Assembly: GCA_019359325.1 (NCBI GenBank) | Contig: JAHHHN010000001.1 | Span: 124,001 to 188,000 of the forward strand | Length of the DNA stretch: 64,000 nt | Direction: 5' to 3' | DNA from: Mojavia pulchra JT2-VF2 | GTDB taxonomy: Bacteria; Cyanobacteriota; Cyanobacteriia; Cyanobacteriales; Nostocaceae | Part shown: positions 52,413-62,941 of the stretch, piece by piece | How positions within the stretch are numbered: position 1 is the first letter of the stretch | Layout: each line of letters opens with the position of its first letter | Translations under genes and position numbers: made by a program | The notes under the pieces: generated by a model | The model's input: the letters and a program-made list of their open reading frames with translations, nothing else | What the model was told of the DNA's origin: nothing | The model's database searches: none

Positions 52413-53321
52413 ATGAGAGAAAGAATTGACGCTTTAACACAAAATTTGGCTCGCACCATCGTGGGTAAAAATGAAGCAATACGTTTGGTGCTAGTTGCCC
52501 TGCTAGGCGATGGTCATGCTTTATTAGAAGATGTACCTGGTGTTGGTAAAACCCTGCTTGCCAAATCGCTAGCTCGTTCAATAGATGGCAAATTTCAAAG
52601 GCTACAATGTACCCCTGATTTATTGCCTACTGACATCACTGGCACTAACATCTGGAACCCAAAAAGCGGTGAATTTAGCTTTCTTCCTGGGCCGATATTT
52701 GCCAATGTGCTGCTAGCTGACGAAATCAACCGCGCCACACCCCGCACGCAGTCAGCTTTGCTAGAAGTCATGGAAGAGCATCAGGTAACAGTCGATGGTG
52801 TCTCTCGTGCCGTTCCCACCCCCTTCTTTGTGATTGCTACTCAGAATCCTATTGAGTATCAAGGCACTTTTCCTCTACCAGAAGCACAGATGGATCGGTT
52901 TATGCTGTCTTTAAGCTTGGGCTATCCTTCTGAAGCAGATGAACTCCAGATGCTCCAAAGCCAAGCAAATGGTGTTAAGGTTTCTGATTTGCAGCCTTGT
53001 ATTACCTTGGCAGAAATTGTGCAATTACGCCAACTCTGCTCTCAAGTCAGATTGGAAACTTCCTTGCAACAGTACATCTTGGAATTAGTACGAGCAACAC
53101 GACAAGATGAAGAAATCACTCTTGGTGTTAGCCCTCGCGGTACGGTGTCTTTACAACGAGCTACCCAAGCCCTAGCTTTTCTTTTAGGGCGTGATTATGC
53201 CATTCCTGATGATATAAAATTTCTTGTTCCTCACGTTCTTTCGCATCGCATCATCCCCAGAGCAGGACGCAGCACAAGAACTGTTGTAGAAAGATTGTTG
53301 CGATCGGTTCCGATTCCCTAA
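52413..53321 (+). CDS. MoxR-family AAA+ ATPase
   Basis: A 302-residue AAA+ ATPase. Walker A is EDVPGVGKTLLAKSLA (about 44-59), Walker B LLADEINRATPRTQSALLEVMEEH (about 104-127), with sensor residues in VIATQNPIEYQGTFPLPEAQMDRFM. The C-terminal lid runs from about 225 to 300. MoxR proteins act as chaperones for metal-cofactor or von Willebrand A proteins. No vWA partner is adjacent, although the Ro protein at 31334 carries a vWA domain. The start is an ATG directly after a heptamer repeat, with no clear ribosome site. Confidence 0.92.
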   Translation: MRERIDALTQNLARTIVGKNEAIRLVLVALLGDGHALLEDVPGVGKTLLAKSLARSIDGKFQRLQCTPDLLPTDITGTNIWNPKSGEFSFLPGPIFANVLLADEINRATPRTQSALLEVMEEHQVTVDGVSRAVPTPFFVIATQNPIEYQGTFPLPEAQMDRFMLSLSLGYPSEADELQMLQSQANGVKVSDLQPCITLAEIVQLRQLCSQVRLETSLQQYILELVRATRQDEEITLGVSPRGTVSLQRATQALAFLLGRDYAIPDDIKFLVPHVLSHRIIPRAGRSTRTVVERLLRSVPIP

Positions 53322-53537
53322 ATTGGCTGAAATTTCATACTTCAGCTTTTAGTCGATAGCCAAGAAAAGTTAATGTAATGTTTGACAGCAAACTATTATA
53401 CGTGTGAATGTAGCGATCGCCGCTTTGGTTCATTTCGACTCTGAAAGTAGTTACGCCAAAACTGCAACATCGCCATAGTTACGTAAGTCTTATTATGAGG
53501 TACAAGCGCCACATCAAAGTATCTGGGAATGTGAGGA

Positions 53538-54122
53538 ATGTCAAATTTTGTTAAGTGGAAATTCCGCCCTAAAAGCGATAGCGAAGCGCTACGGCGAAGC
53601 GCCAAACGCAATTTCAAACGTCAACCCTTTGGTTTACTTTTGGTAATTTTGGCGTGGAGTCTCGCTATGGGTTGGCTGCTATCCTTAGCTAATAATGTCC
53701 AAGGTGCTATTCCCATCTCGCAAGTTGGCACAGTTGATGTAGTACCTGCACAATACAAACTGGGGCAAGAATTATATTTAGAAAACTGTTCTACTTGCCA
53801 CATTGCTTTACCACCAGCAGTTTTACCTACCCAAACCTGGAAAAATCTTTTGCAAGACTCGCAGCACTACGGCACACAGCTACAGCCTTTAGTTGATCCG
53901 CCGCGTATCTTGGTTTGGAGGTATCTAGAAACTTTCTCTCGTTCCCAACGAAAAGACGAAGAAACACCTTACCGCGTCAACAACTCACGTTATTTCAAAG
54001 CTTTGCATCCAAAAGTTAAGCTACCACGTCCTGTCCAGATTGGCAGTTGTGTTAGCTGTCATCCCAGCGCAAGTGACTACAATTTCCGCCGCTTGACTCC
54101 AGAATCGGAAAACTCGCCGTAA
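53538..54122 (+). CDS. Dihaem cytochrome c family protein
   Basis: A 194-residue protein with an N-terminal membrane/signal helix (about 32-56: GLLLVILAWSLAMGWLLSLA) and two haem-binding CxxCH motifs, CSTCH (about 84-88) and CVSCHP (about 170-175). It fits the dihaem cytochrome c (DHC) family, exported and likely periplasmic or thylakoid-lumenal; the electron partner is unknown. Residues 12-24 (KSDSEALRRSAKR) are coded by a gcgaagcgctacggcgaagcgcc-type interspersed repeat, so the true start may lie elsewhere or the repeat has entered the coding sequence. Confidence 0.83.
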   Translation: MSNFVKWKFRPKSDSEALRRSAKRNFKRQPFGLLLVILAWSLAMGWLLSLANNVQGAIPISQVGTVDVVPAQYKLGQELYLENCSTCHIALPPAVLPTQTWKNLLQDSQHYGTQLQPLVDPPRILVWRYLETFSRSQRKDEETPYRVNNSRYFKALHPKVKLPRPVQIGSCVSCHPSASDYNFRRLTPESENSP

Positions 54123-54474
54123 GAGTAGGGGATTGGGCATCGGGCATTGGGCATTGGGTATTAAGTAAATTCCCCTTGTCCCTATTACCCAGTCCCCAAT
54201 TCCCAATCCCTATAGGGGGGGAATCGCTACTTCAGCATGGTTGGCGTTCTCTGCCTCAGTTGGGGGTGAAATGATACTATGAAGAAAGTCCAAAGATAAG
54301 ATATGAAATAAAACCAATCATTTAGTAAACTGATTGGCTAGCCTTTTTAATGTTTTTGAGTTAATTCTCATTTCAGACCCATCCAAAACGAAAACGGCTG
54401 GGTTGGGTTAAATTTTTATAATCTATGCCGAAACTTTAATTGCCATCCTCTTTGATTTAGTGCCATAACCTGCC
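54123..54474. other. Intergenic region between the cytochrome gene and secA
   Basis: About 350 bases. Low-complexity gggcattgg/cccaatcc repeats at 54127-54210 could pair with each other. A terminator-like hairpin at 54313-54348 follows. Confidence 0.5.
54313..54348 (+). terminator. Terminator-like hairpin upstream of secA
   Basis: CCAATCA - tttagtaaac - TGATTGG followed by ctagccttttt. It may end transcription from the cytochrome gene, or attenuate secA. Confidence 0.55.
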
Positions 54475-57267
54475 ATGCTAAAAACCTTGTTGGGCGATCC
54501 CAACGCTCGTAAACTTAAGAAATACCAACCCTACATTACTGAAATTAACCTTTTAGAGGAAGAAATTAAAGCCCTTTCCGATGAAGAGTTAAAAGGTAAA
54601 ACAGCAGAGTTTAGACAGCGAATCTCTAAAGGCGAAACCTTAGATGAGATTCTGCCAGAAGCTTTTGCTGTAGTCCGGGAAGCAGGACGACGAGTCTTAG
54701 GCTTACGGCACTTTGATGTTCAGATGTTGGGCGGTATAATTCTGCACAAAGGGCAAATTGCAGAAATGAAAACTGGGGAGGGCAAAACCCTAGTTGCTAC
54801 ATTACCAAGTTATTTGAATGCCCTCTCTGGTAAAGGCGTACACGTTGTTACAGTGAACGATTACCTGGCTCGTCGGGACGCGGAATGGATGGGACAGGTG
54901 CATCGCTTCTTGGGATTGAGCGTGGGGCTAATTCAGGCGAGCATGATTCCCAGCGAACGTCAGAAAAATTACGAGTGCGACATTACCTATGTTACCAACA
55001 GTGAGGTAGGTTTTGATTACTTGCGGGACAACATGGCTACATCCATGGCAGATGTGGTACAACGCCCATTCAATTACTGCGTAATTGACGAGGTAGACTC
55101 AATCTTAATTGATGAGGCGCGGACACCACTAATTATTTCTGGACAGGTAGAAAGACCGACAGAAAAATATCTCCAAGCAGCCGAAATCGCCTTTACGCTG
55201 AAAAAAGATGAGCATTACGAGGTAGATGAAAAAGCTCGTAACGTGCTGTTGACAGATGAAGGTTTTGCAGAAGCGGAAAATCTTTTAGGTGTCACCGATT
55301 TATTTGACCCAGAAGATCCGTGGGCACACTTTGTTTTCAATGCGATTAAAGCCAAAGAACTGTTCCTGAAGGACGTCAACTATATCGTCCGCAACGGGGA
55401 AGTGGTGATCGTAGATGAATTTACTGGTCGTGTGCTACCTGGACGGCGGTGGAGTGATGGATTACACCAAGCAATTGAAGCGAAAGAACACGTAGAGATT
55501 CAGCCAGAAACTCAAACTCTGGCGACAATTACTTATCAAAACCTGTTCTTGCTTTATCCCAAACTGGGTGGGATGACGGGAACTGCCAAAACAGAAGAAC
55601 CTGAGTTTGAAAAAATTTACAAACTTGAAGTTACGGTAATTCCTACTAATCGTACCAGAAGACGCCAAGATATGTCTGACATGGTGTTTAAGACAGAACC
55701 TGGCAAATGGCGAGCGATCGCCAGAGAATGTGCAGAAATGCACGAAGCTGGTAGACCCGTACTCGTGGGTACTACAAGTGTGGAAAAATCTGAGTATCTC
55801 AGTCAACTGCTCAAGGAGATGGAGATTCCCCACGAGTTGCTCAACGCGCGACCAGAGAACGTAGAACGCGAGGCGGAAATTGTCGCCCAAGCTGGACGTA
55901 AAGGAGCTGTAACTATTGCCACCAACATGGCTGGTAGAGGTACAGATATCATCCTGGGTGGTAACTCTGAATACATGGCGCGTCTGAAGCTGCGGGAATA
56001 CTTTATGCCGCGGATTGTCCAGCCAGAAGATGAAGATGTGTTTGGCGTCCAAAAAGCAGCTGGTCTGCCATCTGCGACTGGTAGTGGCCATGGCTTTGTT
56101 CCTGGGAAAAAGGTGAAAACTTGGCGGGCTTCGCCAGAAATTTTCCCTACTCAGTTAACAAAAGAGACAGAACAGCAACTCAAAGAAGCTGTAGAATTGG
56201 CGGTACGTGAATATGGCGAACGCAGCTTACCGGAACTGGAAGCAGAAGATAAAGTAGCCGTAGCAGCCGAAAAAGCTCCGATTGATGACCCAGTAATTCA
56301 AAAATTGCGGGCAGCTTATAACCGGGTAAAGCACGAGTACGAACAATTCACCGTCCGCGAACACGAAGAAGTAGTGGAATTAGGCGGTTTGCACGTCATT
56401 GGTACAGAACGCCATGAATCGCGCCGGATTGACAACCAATTGCGAGGACGGGCAGGACGACAAGGTGACCCTGGTTCAACAAGATTCTTCTTGAGTTTAG
56501 AGGATAACTTACTGCGGATTTTTGGTGGCGATCGCGTTGCTGGATTAATGAGTGCCTTCAACGTTGAAGAAGATATGCCCATAGAATCGGGGATGCTTAC
56601 CCGTAGTTTGGAAGGCGCACAGAAAAAAGTTGAAACCTACTACTACGATATCCGTAAGCAGGTGTTTGAGTACGACGAGGTGATGAACAATCAACGTCGC
56701 GCCATCTACGCCGAACGCCGCCGGGTACTAGAAGGTCAAGACTTGAAAGAACAGGTAATCAAATACGCTGAAAAAACGATGGATGACATCGTTGACTATT
56801 ACATCAACCCAGACTTGCCCTCGGAAGAGTGGGAGTTAGACAAGTTGGCTGATAAGGTTAAGGAATTTGTTTATCTGTTGGCAGACTTGCAGGCAAATCA
56901 GTTAGAAGATATGTCTGTAAGCGAGATAAAAGCTTTCCTCCATGAACAAGTGCGGATAGCCTACGACATGAAGGAAGCCCAGATTGACCAAATTCAGCCA
57001 GGACTAATGCGCCAAGCTGAACGGTTCTTTATTTTGCAACGCATTGATACCCTGTGGCGTGAACACCTGCAACAAATGGATGCTTTGCGCGAATCGGTGG
57101 GATTGCGTGGTTACGGTCAAAAAGACCCGCTGATTGAGTACAAGAGCGAGGGTTATGAACTCTTCTTGGATATGATGGTCAACATCCGCCGAGATGTGGT
57201 TTACTCGTTGTTCATGTTCCAACCGCAGCCGCAGCCAGTAGTGCAAACATCATCAGAGATGGTTTGA
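54475..57267 (+). CDS. secA: Preprotein translocase motor SecA
   Basis: A 930-residue ATPase that drives proteins through the SecYEG channel of the plasma and thylakoid membranes. Motifs: Walker [18 protein letters not shown] (about 100), [21 protein letters not shown] (about 205-225), the preprotein-binding region, [47 protein letters not shown], and the helical scaffold with [27 protein letters not shown]. There is no C-terminal zinc motif, as in other cyanobacteria. A cyanobacterial linker of about 70 residues lies at 510-600. Confidence 0.97.
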   Translation: MLKTLLGDPNARKLKKYQPYITEINLLEEEIKALSDEELKGKTAEFRQRISKGETLDEILPEAFAVVREAGRRVLGLRHFDVQMLGGIILHKGQIAEMKTGEGKTLVATLPSYLNALSGKGVHVVTVNDYLARRDAEWMGQVHRFLGLSVGLIQASMIPSERQKNYECDITYVTNSEVGFDYLRDNMATSMADVVQRPFNYCVIDEVDSILIDEARTPLIISGQVERPTEKYLQAAEIAFTLKKDEHYEVDEKARNVLLTDEGFAEAENLLGVTDLFDPEDPWAHFVFNAIKAKELFLKDVNYIVRNGEVVIVDEFTGRVLPGRRWSDGLHQAIEAKEHVEIQPETQTLATITYQNLFLLYPKLGGMTGTAKTEEPEFEKIYKLEVTVIPTNRTRRRQDMSDMVFKTEPGKWRAIARECAEMHEAGRPVLVGTTSVEKSEYLSQLLKEMEIPHELLNARPENVEREAEIVAQAGRKGAVTIATNMAGRGTDIILGGNSEYMARLKLREYFMPRIVQPEDEDVFGVQKAAGLPSATGSGHGFVPGKKVKTWRASPEIFPTQLTKETEQQLKEAVELAVREYGERSLPELEAEDKVAVAAEKAPIDDPVIQKLRAAYNRVKHEYEQFTVREHEEVVELGGLHVIGTERHESRRIDNQLRGRAGRQGDPGSTRFFLSLEDNLLRIFGGDRVAGLMSAFNVEEDMPIESGMLTRSLEGAQKKVETYYYDIRKQVFEYDEVMNNQRRAIYAERRRVLEGQDLKEQVIKYAEKTMDDIVDYYINPDLPSEEWELDKLADKVKEFVYLLADLQANQLEDMSVSEIKAFLHEQVRIAYDMKEAQIDQIQPGLMRQAERFFILQRIDTLWREHLQQMDALRESVGLRGYGQKDPLIEYKSEGYELFLDMMVNIRRDVVYSLFMFQPQPQPVVQTSSEMV

Positions 57268-57309
57268 CACTTCAGCAGCCTGTAAAATAGCAGATACAAA
57301 CGAAATAGC

Positions 57310-57351
57310 AGTCAAGAGGTGAGAAAAAGTCAGACCTCTTGACTGATTTTT
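57310..57351 (+). terminator. Terminator of secA
   Basis: AGTCAAGAGGT and ACCTCTTGACT form a perfect 11-bp stem around a 13-base loop, followed by GATTTTTGCTTTT. Confidence 0.88.
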
Positions 57352-57842
57352 GCTTTTAAAGGATACACCCCCTCAGTTGACAAGTAAAAAGTGAGAAATT
57401 GTTGAGAGTGTTGCTTGAAAGCCATGAAACAAGAGCATTTTAGAAGCCATTAGCGCGCAACACTTTAGCAGGGTCGGGGCTACTCTACTTATATACAAAC
57501 TGTATATAATCTTGATTGAGGGTCAGCAGAGCGCTTATCCAACCCAAGTAAGAAAACTCTGTAAGAAACAGCGACTTTATAAAGGTTGACAATGACTTGT
57601 AGTAAAGGTTTAGGGCTGCCAATGCTTCTCAACTTCCTTACTCGGTTGTGCTTTGATTGCCATAAATGACCTTTTGTATGGATACTACTTTAACGCCATC
57701 TCACTGCTCTCTTTAGAAAGGAAAACGGAATAGGCACGGTACTTAAGGTATTTACAAAAATTTATTAACAATTACATATCATAGCCACATTACATGAAAA
57801 AGTTAATACTGAAAAGAATGTATGAAGTAAATCTTTTATTTT
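57352..57842. other. Non-coding stretch before the PEP-CTERM gene
   Basis: About 490 bases without a gene. A short palindromic tatatacaaactgtatata segment lies at 57490-57508. It probably holds the promoter of the downstream gene. Confidence 0.4.
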
Positions 57843-58640
57843 ATGAAATCTTTAACTTTGGTAGCCAGCATAGTTAGCCTAATCAGTATGTCGAGTTTTT
57901 GTAGTGCTGCTAAAGCTGCTTCTATAAATAACGGAGGGTTTGAGTCAGGTTTTTTAGGATGGACAATCTTTAATGAAAATTTGTCACCTATTCAATCTCC
58001 ACCTTCTGGCTCACCTTCTAATTCATCTGTAAGATGGTTTGAAACGTCAGGCGGCTTTTCCCCACTATCAAATACTGAAATTATTAACCAGTTTGAAGGA
58101 CAAAGCTATGCAGTGACAGATCATGCAGAGTCTGGTTCAACAGTACTATATCAAGATATTACCTTGGAGCCAGAGCTTCAGCATATACTTTCATTTGCTT
58201 GGTTTGCTCAGAGTAAACCACCTTTTCAAGATTCTGGAAGTATGTCACTGACAGTTAGTGATGACCCCCTTACTAATAACTATCAAGGGCCTGTCCAGCT
58301 ATTCAGAATTGATCTTGTTCCTGCTGAATTTACCAACTTCTTTGGTGTTTCTTCGGATGCTGGCATATTAGCAAATATCGTGGCCCCGGTAGCTGAACCT
58401 TTTCCGGTAACAGAATGGAATAATGTTGTATTCGACTTAACTCCGTGGGCAGGTTCTACTGTGCGATTGGCTTTCCGTGAAGCTGCTATTGGAGGCGATT
58501 TCCAAGCTGGTATCGATGCTGTAAAGGTTACGTCTGCCTTGAGAAGCGTTCCAGAATCCAACACTATCTTTGCTTCAACAATAGCAATAGGGCTAGGAGT
58601 TTTGTCAAAAAGGCAGCTTTCAAAAAGACAAAAAGTCTAA
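57843..58640 (+). CDS. Secreted PEP-CTERM-type protein
   Basis: A 265-residue exported protein. A signal peptide (about 1-26, ending AKAAS) is followed by a jelly-roll-like beta domain (NGGFESGFLGWTIFNENLS... to ...GSTVRLAFREAAIGGDFQAGIDAVKVTS, about 28-235) of the kind seen in carbohydrate-binding or surface proteins. The C-terminus has a PEP-CTERM-like sorting tail: VPES, a hydrophobic stretch (TIFASTIAIGLGVL) and a basic end (KRQLSKRQK). Such tails are processed by exosortase. The second VPEP proline is replaced by Ser. Function unknown. Confidence 0.75.
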   Translation: MKSLTLVASIVSLISMSSFCSAAKAASINNGGFESGFLGWTIFNENLSPIQSPPSGSPSNSSVRWFETSGGFSPLSNTEIINQFEGQSYAVTDHAESGSTVLYQDITLEPELQHILSFAWFAQSKPPFQDSGSMSLTVSDDPLTNNYQGPVQLFRIDLVPAEFTNFFGVSSDAGILANIVAPVAEPFPVTEWNNVVFDLTPWAGSTVRLAFREAAIGGDFQAGIDAVKVTSALRSVPESNTIFASTIAIGLGVLSKRQLSKRQKV

Positions 58641-58941
58641 AAAATTGAATACTCAAAGGCTAGCCTTTAATTGTGCAGTCACCCTAATTCACATACTACT
58701 TATTTATCAATTTATAGTTGTGATTGGCAAGGCCCAACCGCGCAAGAACAGTGAACAGCACTGGCTCATCAAAACATTGATATACCTTGATTGTTGCAAC
58801 TCAAGTAAGAAATTCTCGTCTTGAATTTCTTACTTTGAGATTTTTGAGACCATTGTTACACCTGCTACAAGGCGGCGATCGCCTACGGTGGTGTGTAGCT
58901 CATCGCCTAGATAAATTAGGTGATATTGAGGCAAGTTTATT
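58641..58941. other. Intergenic region between convergent genes
   Basis: About 300 bases with a HIP1 site and a short run of ttgaatttcttac-like repeat (58807-58835); no gene or strong terminator seen. Confidence 0.35.
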
Positions 58942-60219
58942 TTAAATAGCAACAAGCTTCTCTCTTTTTCTCGTAACCGGGAAATAAATTTGACTTTGCT
59001 TTTGAGCTCGTAACCAAGCATCTCGATAAATTTGCTCAAACAAAACTCTTTGAGCATGGCTACCGCCTATCTGAGACAATCGCGGTAATACAGGTTTTAG
59101 TTGAGTAACCGCCTCTGACCAATCATCTTGAGCGTGGGCAACCATACCTCTAGCACAGGGAATGGCAACTTCAGACCAGTTTCGACGCAGGAAAGGGTTC
59201 ACGCTTAAACTATGTTGCTGCATACTCAGCCACATTTGGTTTAACCAGTCACTACGTCCGCCTCTGGCTAATGCATAGATGTAATGCAAGTCTTGGAAGG
59301 GTAGAGCGTGTTCATGAAGACGAGGCAGAAGATACGCACTCAAATTTTGCCAGCGATCGCCTACATCAAAACCTTGCAACTCCAGCCTTAACAATAAAGC
59401 GATCGCCCCTACTTGATCTTTGGGAGAATATTTCTGAGCACGTCCCCAAACGTGGGTATCATACAGCACCAAAACCTTCTCTTGATTACCTTGCTTTAAG
59501 TAATAGAGCGCTATATGCCACCAATTATGTGTGTAAAGCATGGAGTTGCAGTTTTCCCAAGTATCAGCTAGGCTTTCCATCCAAGTAATGCCCTCATCGA
59601 CTCGTCCCTGAGTTTCCATTACATGAGCAACAGCATGATGTGCCCATGGATCATAACGATTTATGGAAGTTGCTATTCGACCCATTGCTTCTGCTTCATC
59701 CAAGCGATGGCACTGTTCTAAACCAAATGCCACCATGCCGTATAGGTAATGATTTTCCTCGTTCACAGGTAAAACTTTTTGCGCTATGTTGAGTAATCTT
59801 TCCTGATCGCCCAAATAGAAGTAGTGATACTGTCCCTGCTGGACTGAAATCAAGTCGCGGGGAAAGTTTTGGGTAATTGCTTCGTGTATAGCGATCGCCC
59901 GATCAATTGCTCCCTCTGCCCAAGCCGCGATCGCCTGCACATATAACTGCTCTCGTGTGGTTATCTTGACTAATTGCTGTTGAGCCGCTTGGAGATGCGG
60001 TTTAGCTTGCTGCCAAGCTTGAGTATTTTCTTGAGACAGGAAATAAGCTGCTGCGTAGGCATGAATCATGGCGCAGTTTGGATCAGCCGCAATTCCTTCA
60101 AGAATTACAGCTTCCGCATCTTTACCATAGCTGAGGGCTTGATCGATAAAGCTATTGATTGCTGCGATCGCTGCTGATGATTCTGTTGTAACTTCAAGCC
60201 CTTGAGCGTCTTTTAGCAT
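58942..60219 (-). CDS. TPR protein, TTC38-like
   Basis: A 425-residue soluble protein built of helical TPR-like repeats. Clear units include AEAVILEGIAADPNCAMIHAYAAAYFL, DRAIAIHEAITQNFPRDLISVQQGQYHYFYLG, DEAEAMGRIATSINRYDPWAHHAVAHVMETQGRVDEGITWM and HNWWHIALYYLKQGNQEKVLVLYDTHVWG. The WxHHAVAHV and HNWWHIALYYL motifs are characteristic of the TTC38 family, found from bacteria to human. The molecular role is unknown; it is probably a protein-binding scaffold. It stands alone. Confidence 0.8.
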   Translation of the reverse strand: MLKDAQGLEVTTESSAAIAAINSFIDQALSYGKDAEAVILEGIAADPNCAMIHAYAAAYFLSQENTQAWQQAKPHLQAAQQQLVKITTREQLYVQAIAAWAEGAIDRAIAIHEAITQNFPRDLISVQQGQYHYFYLGDQERLLNIAQKVLPVNEENHYLYGMVAFGLEQCHRLDEAEAMGRIATSINRYDPWAHHAVAHVMETQGRVDEGITWMESLADTWENCNSMLYTHNWWHIALYYLKQGNQEKVLVLYDTHVWGRAQKYSPKDQVGAIALLLRLELQGFDVGDRWQNLSAYLLPRLHEHALPFQDLHYIYALARGGRSDWLNQMWLSMQQHSLSVNPFLRRNWSEVAIPCARGMVAHAQDDWSEAVTQLKPVLPRLSQIGGSHAQRVLFEQIYRDAWLRAQKQSQIYFPVTRKREKLVAI

Positions 60220-60586
60220 AGTTCTTTCCTGGATCAGAATTGACAGTTGAGGTTAAACGCTTGTAACCCGATAAATCTGGGATTTTAAAACTACACTAAG
60301 TCACTCGGAATAGTGTAGTTTATGCTCCTGAGTATGTCATAGCTAATGTGGAAATGGCAAGAAAAATTTCCAGACTGAATTATCTAACTGTTAAGAGGCA
60401 TTTTTCAAAAATCAGTCTCTAGGTAGAGCAATAAAGTAACCCTCATGCACAATTAGCCAGATGGAAGAGGAGTTAGAGATTTTTAAGCTGAGTTTAGTCA
60501 GTTAGAAGCCTATGGAGTAGGGACAAGGGGACTGGGGACTAAGTATCTTTACTCAGCACTGATAACTCAACACAGCAGCTAGAACT
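60220..60586. other. Intergenic region between divergent genes
   Basis: About 370 bases. gtagggacaaggggactggggacta at 60517-60541 is a low-complexity repeat. Otherwise nothing distinctive. Confidence 0.4.
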
Positions 60587-61930
60587 ATGCCAGAAGCAAC
60601 TATAAATAAACTAGTTGATGTAGTACGTAAATCTGCATCCCGATTGACGGGTACAACCGCAGACTACGATCCATTGATGAACTTAATTGGCAATGCCCGC
60701 TTCGTTCTGATTGGCGAAGCCTCTCATGGCACTCATGAATTTTACGAGCAACGGGCTGAGATTACCAAACGGTTGATTCAAGAGAAAGGCTTTACAGCGG
60801 TAGCGGTTGAGGCAGACTGGCCTGATGCTTACCGCGTTAATCGCTACGTGCGCGGTGTTAGCGACGATCCAACTCTTGCGGAAGCACTCTCTGATTTCCG
60901 ACGCTTTCCTGCCTGGATGTGGCGTAATACCGACGTATTAAAATTTATCAATTGGTTACGCGAATATAATGCTGCTCTACCCGAAAATGCCATCAAAGTT
61001 GGCTTTTATGGATTAGACCTCTACAGTATGCACGCCTCAATAACAGAAGTGCTTAACTATCTTGAGCGAGTTGACCCCGAAGCTGCCCAGCGTGCCCGTT
61101 ATCGCTACTCATGCTTTGAGCATTTTAGCGAAGATAGCCAGCACTATGGCTATGCTGCCAGTTTTGGGCTGACTGAATCTTGTGAGCAAGAAGTAGTCAA
61201 TCAGCTGCGGGAACTGCAACACCGTGCTATTGAATACACGCTTAATCATAATCCTGTAGCGGCAGATGAATTGTTTTATGCCGAGCAGAATGCTCGATTA
61301 GTGAAGAATGCTGAGGTGTACTATCGCTCAATGTTTCAAGAACGGGTGTCATCATGGAACATTCGCGATCGCCACATGGCAGAAACTCTAAATCAGCTGA
61401 CTGCCCATCTAGATCAGCAAGGACAACCGACCAAAGTTGTTGTTTGGGAACACAATTCCCATTTAGGAGATGCACGAGCAACGGATATGGGCAGAGAAGG
61501 CGAAATAAATGTTGGTCAATTAGTGCGTGAACAGTATGGTAGTGAAGCAATCTTAATAGGCTTTAGCACCTATACAGGTACAGTTACGGCGGCTTCTAAT
61601 TGGGGTGATACTGCCGAACTAAAGCTAGTTCGCCCCGCCTTGCCAAATAGTTACGAAGCTCTATTTCATGAAACGGGAATACCGCAGTTTTTGCTACAGC
61701 TACGAGATAATCCAGCAATTGCGGGATTGGAAAAACGACGATTAGAAAGAGCGATCGGCGTAATTTATCGACCAGACACTGAACGTAGCAGTCACTACTT
61801 TTATGCCTGTCTTCCTGAACAATTTGATGCGGTCATCCATATAGATGATACAAGAGGAGTACAACCTTTAGACCGCACTCCCGAATCGGAGATCAGTGAC
61901 CCACCAGAGACATTTCCCTTTGCTGTTTGA
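60587..61930 (+). CDS. Erythromycin esterase-family protein
   Basis: A 447-residue protein with the family hallmarks: FVLIGEASHGTHEFYEQRAEITKRLIQEKGFTAVAVEADWPD (about 37-78), with the catalytic His in SHGTHE and Glu residues, and VVWEHNSHLGDARATDMG (about 285-302). Members hydrolyse macrolides or act on unknown esters; most environmental members are not proven resistance enzymes. It starts a likely operon with dnaJ- and cbpM-like genes (42 bases and a 4-base overlap), suggesting a stress-related role rather than resistance. Confidence 0.88.
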   Translation: MPEATINKLVDVVRKSASRLTGTTADYDPLMNLIGNARFVLIGEASHGTHEFYEQRAEITKRLIQEKGFTAVAVEADWPDAYRVNRYVRGVSDDPTLAEALSDFRRFPAWMWRNTDVLKFINWLREYNAALPENAIKVGFYGLDLYSMHASITEVLNYLERVDPEAAQRARYRYSCFEHFSEDSQHYGYAASFGLTESCEQEVVNQLRELQHRAIEYTLNHNPVAADELFYAEQNARLVKNAEVYYRSMFQERVSSWNIRDRHMAETLNQLTAHLDQQGQPTKVVVWEHNSHLGDARATDMGREGEINVGQLVREQYGSEAILIGFSTYTGTVTAASNWGDTAELKLVRPALPNSYEALFHETGIPQFLLQLRDNPAIAGLEKRRLERAIGVIYRPDTERSSHYFYACLPEQFDAVIHIDDTRGVQPLDRTPESEISDPPETFPFAV

Positions 61931-61972
61931 ATCCATCACCAGAAGCATCACTGATGATAGGTAAATTGCAAT

Positions 61973-62941
61973 ATGCCAACGCCAACAGACTTCAAAGACT
62001 ATTACACGATTCTGGGAGTTGATAAAAAGGCCACGCCAGAAGAAATCAAACGGGCATACCGCAAACTTGCCCGTAAGTATCATCCTGATTTAAATCCTGG
62101 AGATCAACAGGCAGAAGCACGTTTTAAAGAAATTAATGAAGCCAACGAGGTACTGTCTGACCCAGAAAAGCGGCAGAAGTATGATCAGTTTGGACAATAT
62201 TGGAATCAGGTAAATCAGGGTGGCGCACCTCCACCTAGAGGCGCAGGTGTTGGAGTTGGAGGAGTTGATTTTGACCAATACACTGACTTTGACTCATTCA
62301 TCAATGACTTGCTTGGTCGCTTTGGTGGCGCAGATGGAAGTGGGCGCAGAACTTACACCTATCGCACGTCTACAGGACAACCGAGTGGATTTACCAGTCC
62401 GCCTCCTGCTGATACAGAAGCTGCGATCGCCCTGACATTTCCAGAAGCGTTTCATGGTACACAAAAACGGCTGCAACTGGATGATGAAACAATTAATGTT
62501 CGGATTCCACCAGGTGCTAGACCAGGAAGCCGAGTTCGGATTAAAGGAAAAGGTCGTCCTAGCCCATTTTCCCAACAACGCGGAGACTTGTACTTAACAA
62601 TTGAAGTTCTACCGCATCCATTCTTTCAGTTTGAAGGCGATAACATTACTTGTGAAGTGCCAATTCGCCCAGATGAAGCCGTATTGGGCGCTCAAATCGA
62701 CGTACCTACTCCTGATGGCAACATTACCATGAAAGTGCCGCCAGGAGTGCGTTCTGGGCAATCCCTCAGATTACGCGGCAAAGGCTGGAAACTGCCCCAG
62801 GATAAACGAACTGACCTGATAGTGAAACTCCAGATTGTGCCCCCCAAGGATCTCAGCCCCATTGAACGCGAAGCTTACGAAACCATCCAGGCACACAGCA
62901 ACTTTAACCCGCGCACTCAATTGCAGGAGGTAAAATTATGA
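61973..62941 (+). CDS. DnaJ/CbpA-type J-domain co-chaperone
   Basis: A 322-residue type II Hsp40. The J domain (about 7-75) has the HPD motif in KYHPDLNPG. A Gly-rich segment (about 85-105) and the two C-terminal substrate-binding domains (about 145-310: INVRIPPGARPGSRVRIKGKG and ITMKVPPGVRSGQSLRLRGKGW) follow. The zinc-finger region of DnaJ is absent, as in CbpA. It stimulates DnaK and delivers clients. Its stop overlaps the start of the cbpM-like gene by 4 bases (ATGA), so translation is coupled. Confidence 0.92.
   Translation: MPTPTDFKDYYTILGVDKKATPEEIKRAYRKLARKYHPDLNPGDQQAEARFKEINEANEVLSDPEKRQKYDQFGQYWNQVNQGGAPPPRGAGVGVGGVDFDQYTDFDSFINDLLGRFGGADGSGRRTYTYRTSTGQPSGFTSPPPADTEAAIALTFPEAFHGTQKRLQLDDETINVRIPPGARPGSRVRIKGKGRPSPFSQQRGDLYLTIEVLPHPFFQFEGDNITCEVPIRPDEAVLGAQIDVPTPDGNITMKVPPGVRSGQSLRLRGKGWKLPQDKRTDLIVKLQIVPPKDLSPIEREAYETIQAHSNFNPRTQLQEVKL

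Noticed and set aside
55462-56091. Minus-strand ORF of 209 aa opposite secA
   Set aside because: Lies wholly inside secA in antisense and has the biased composition of a shadow frame.
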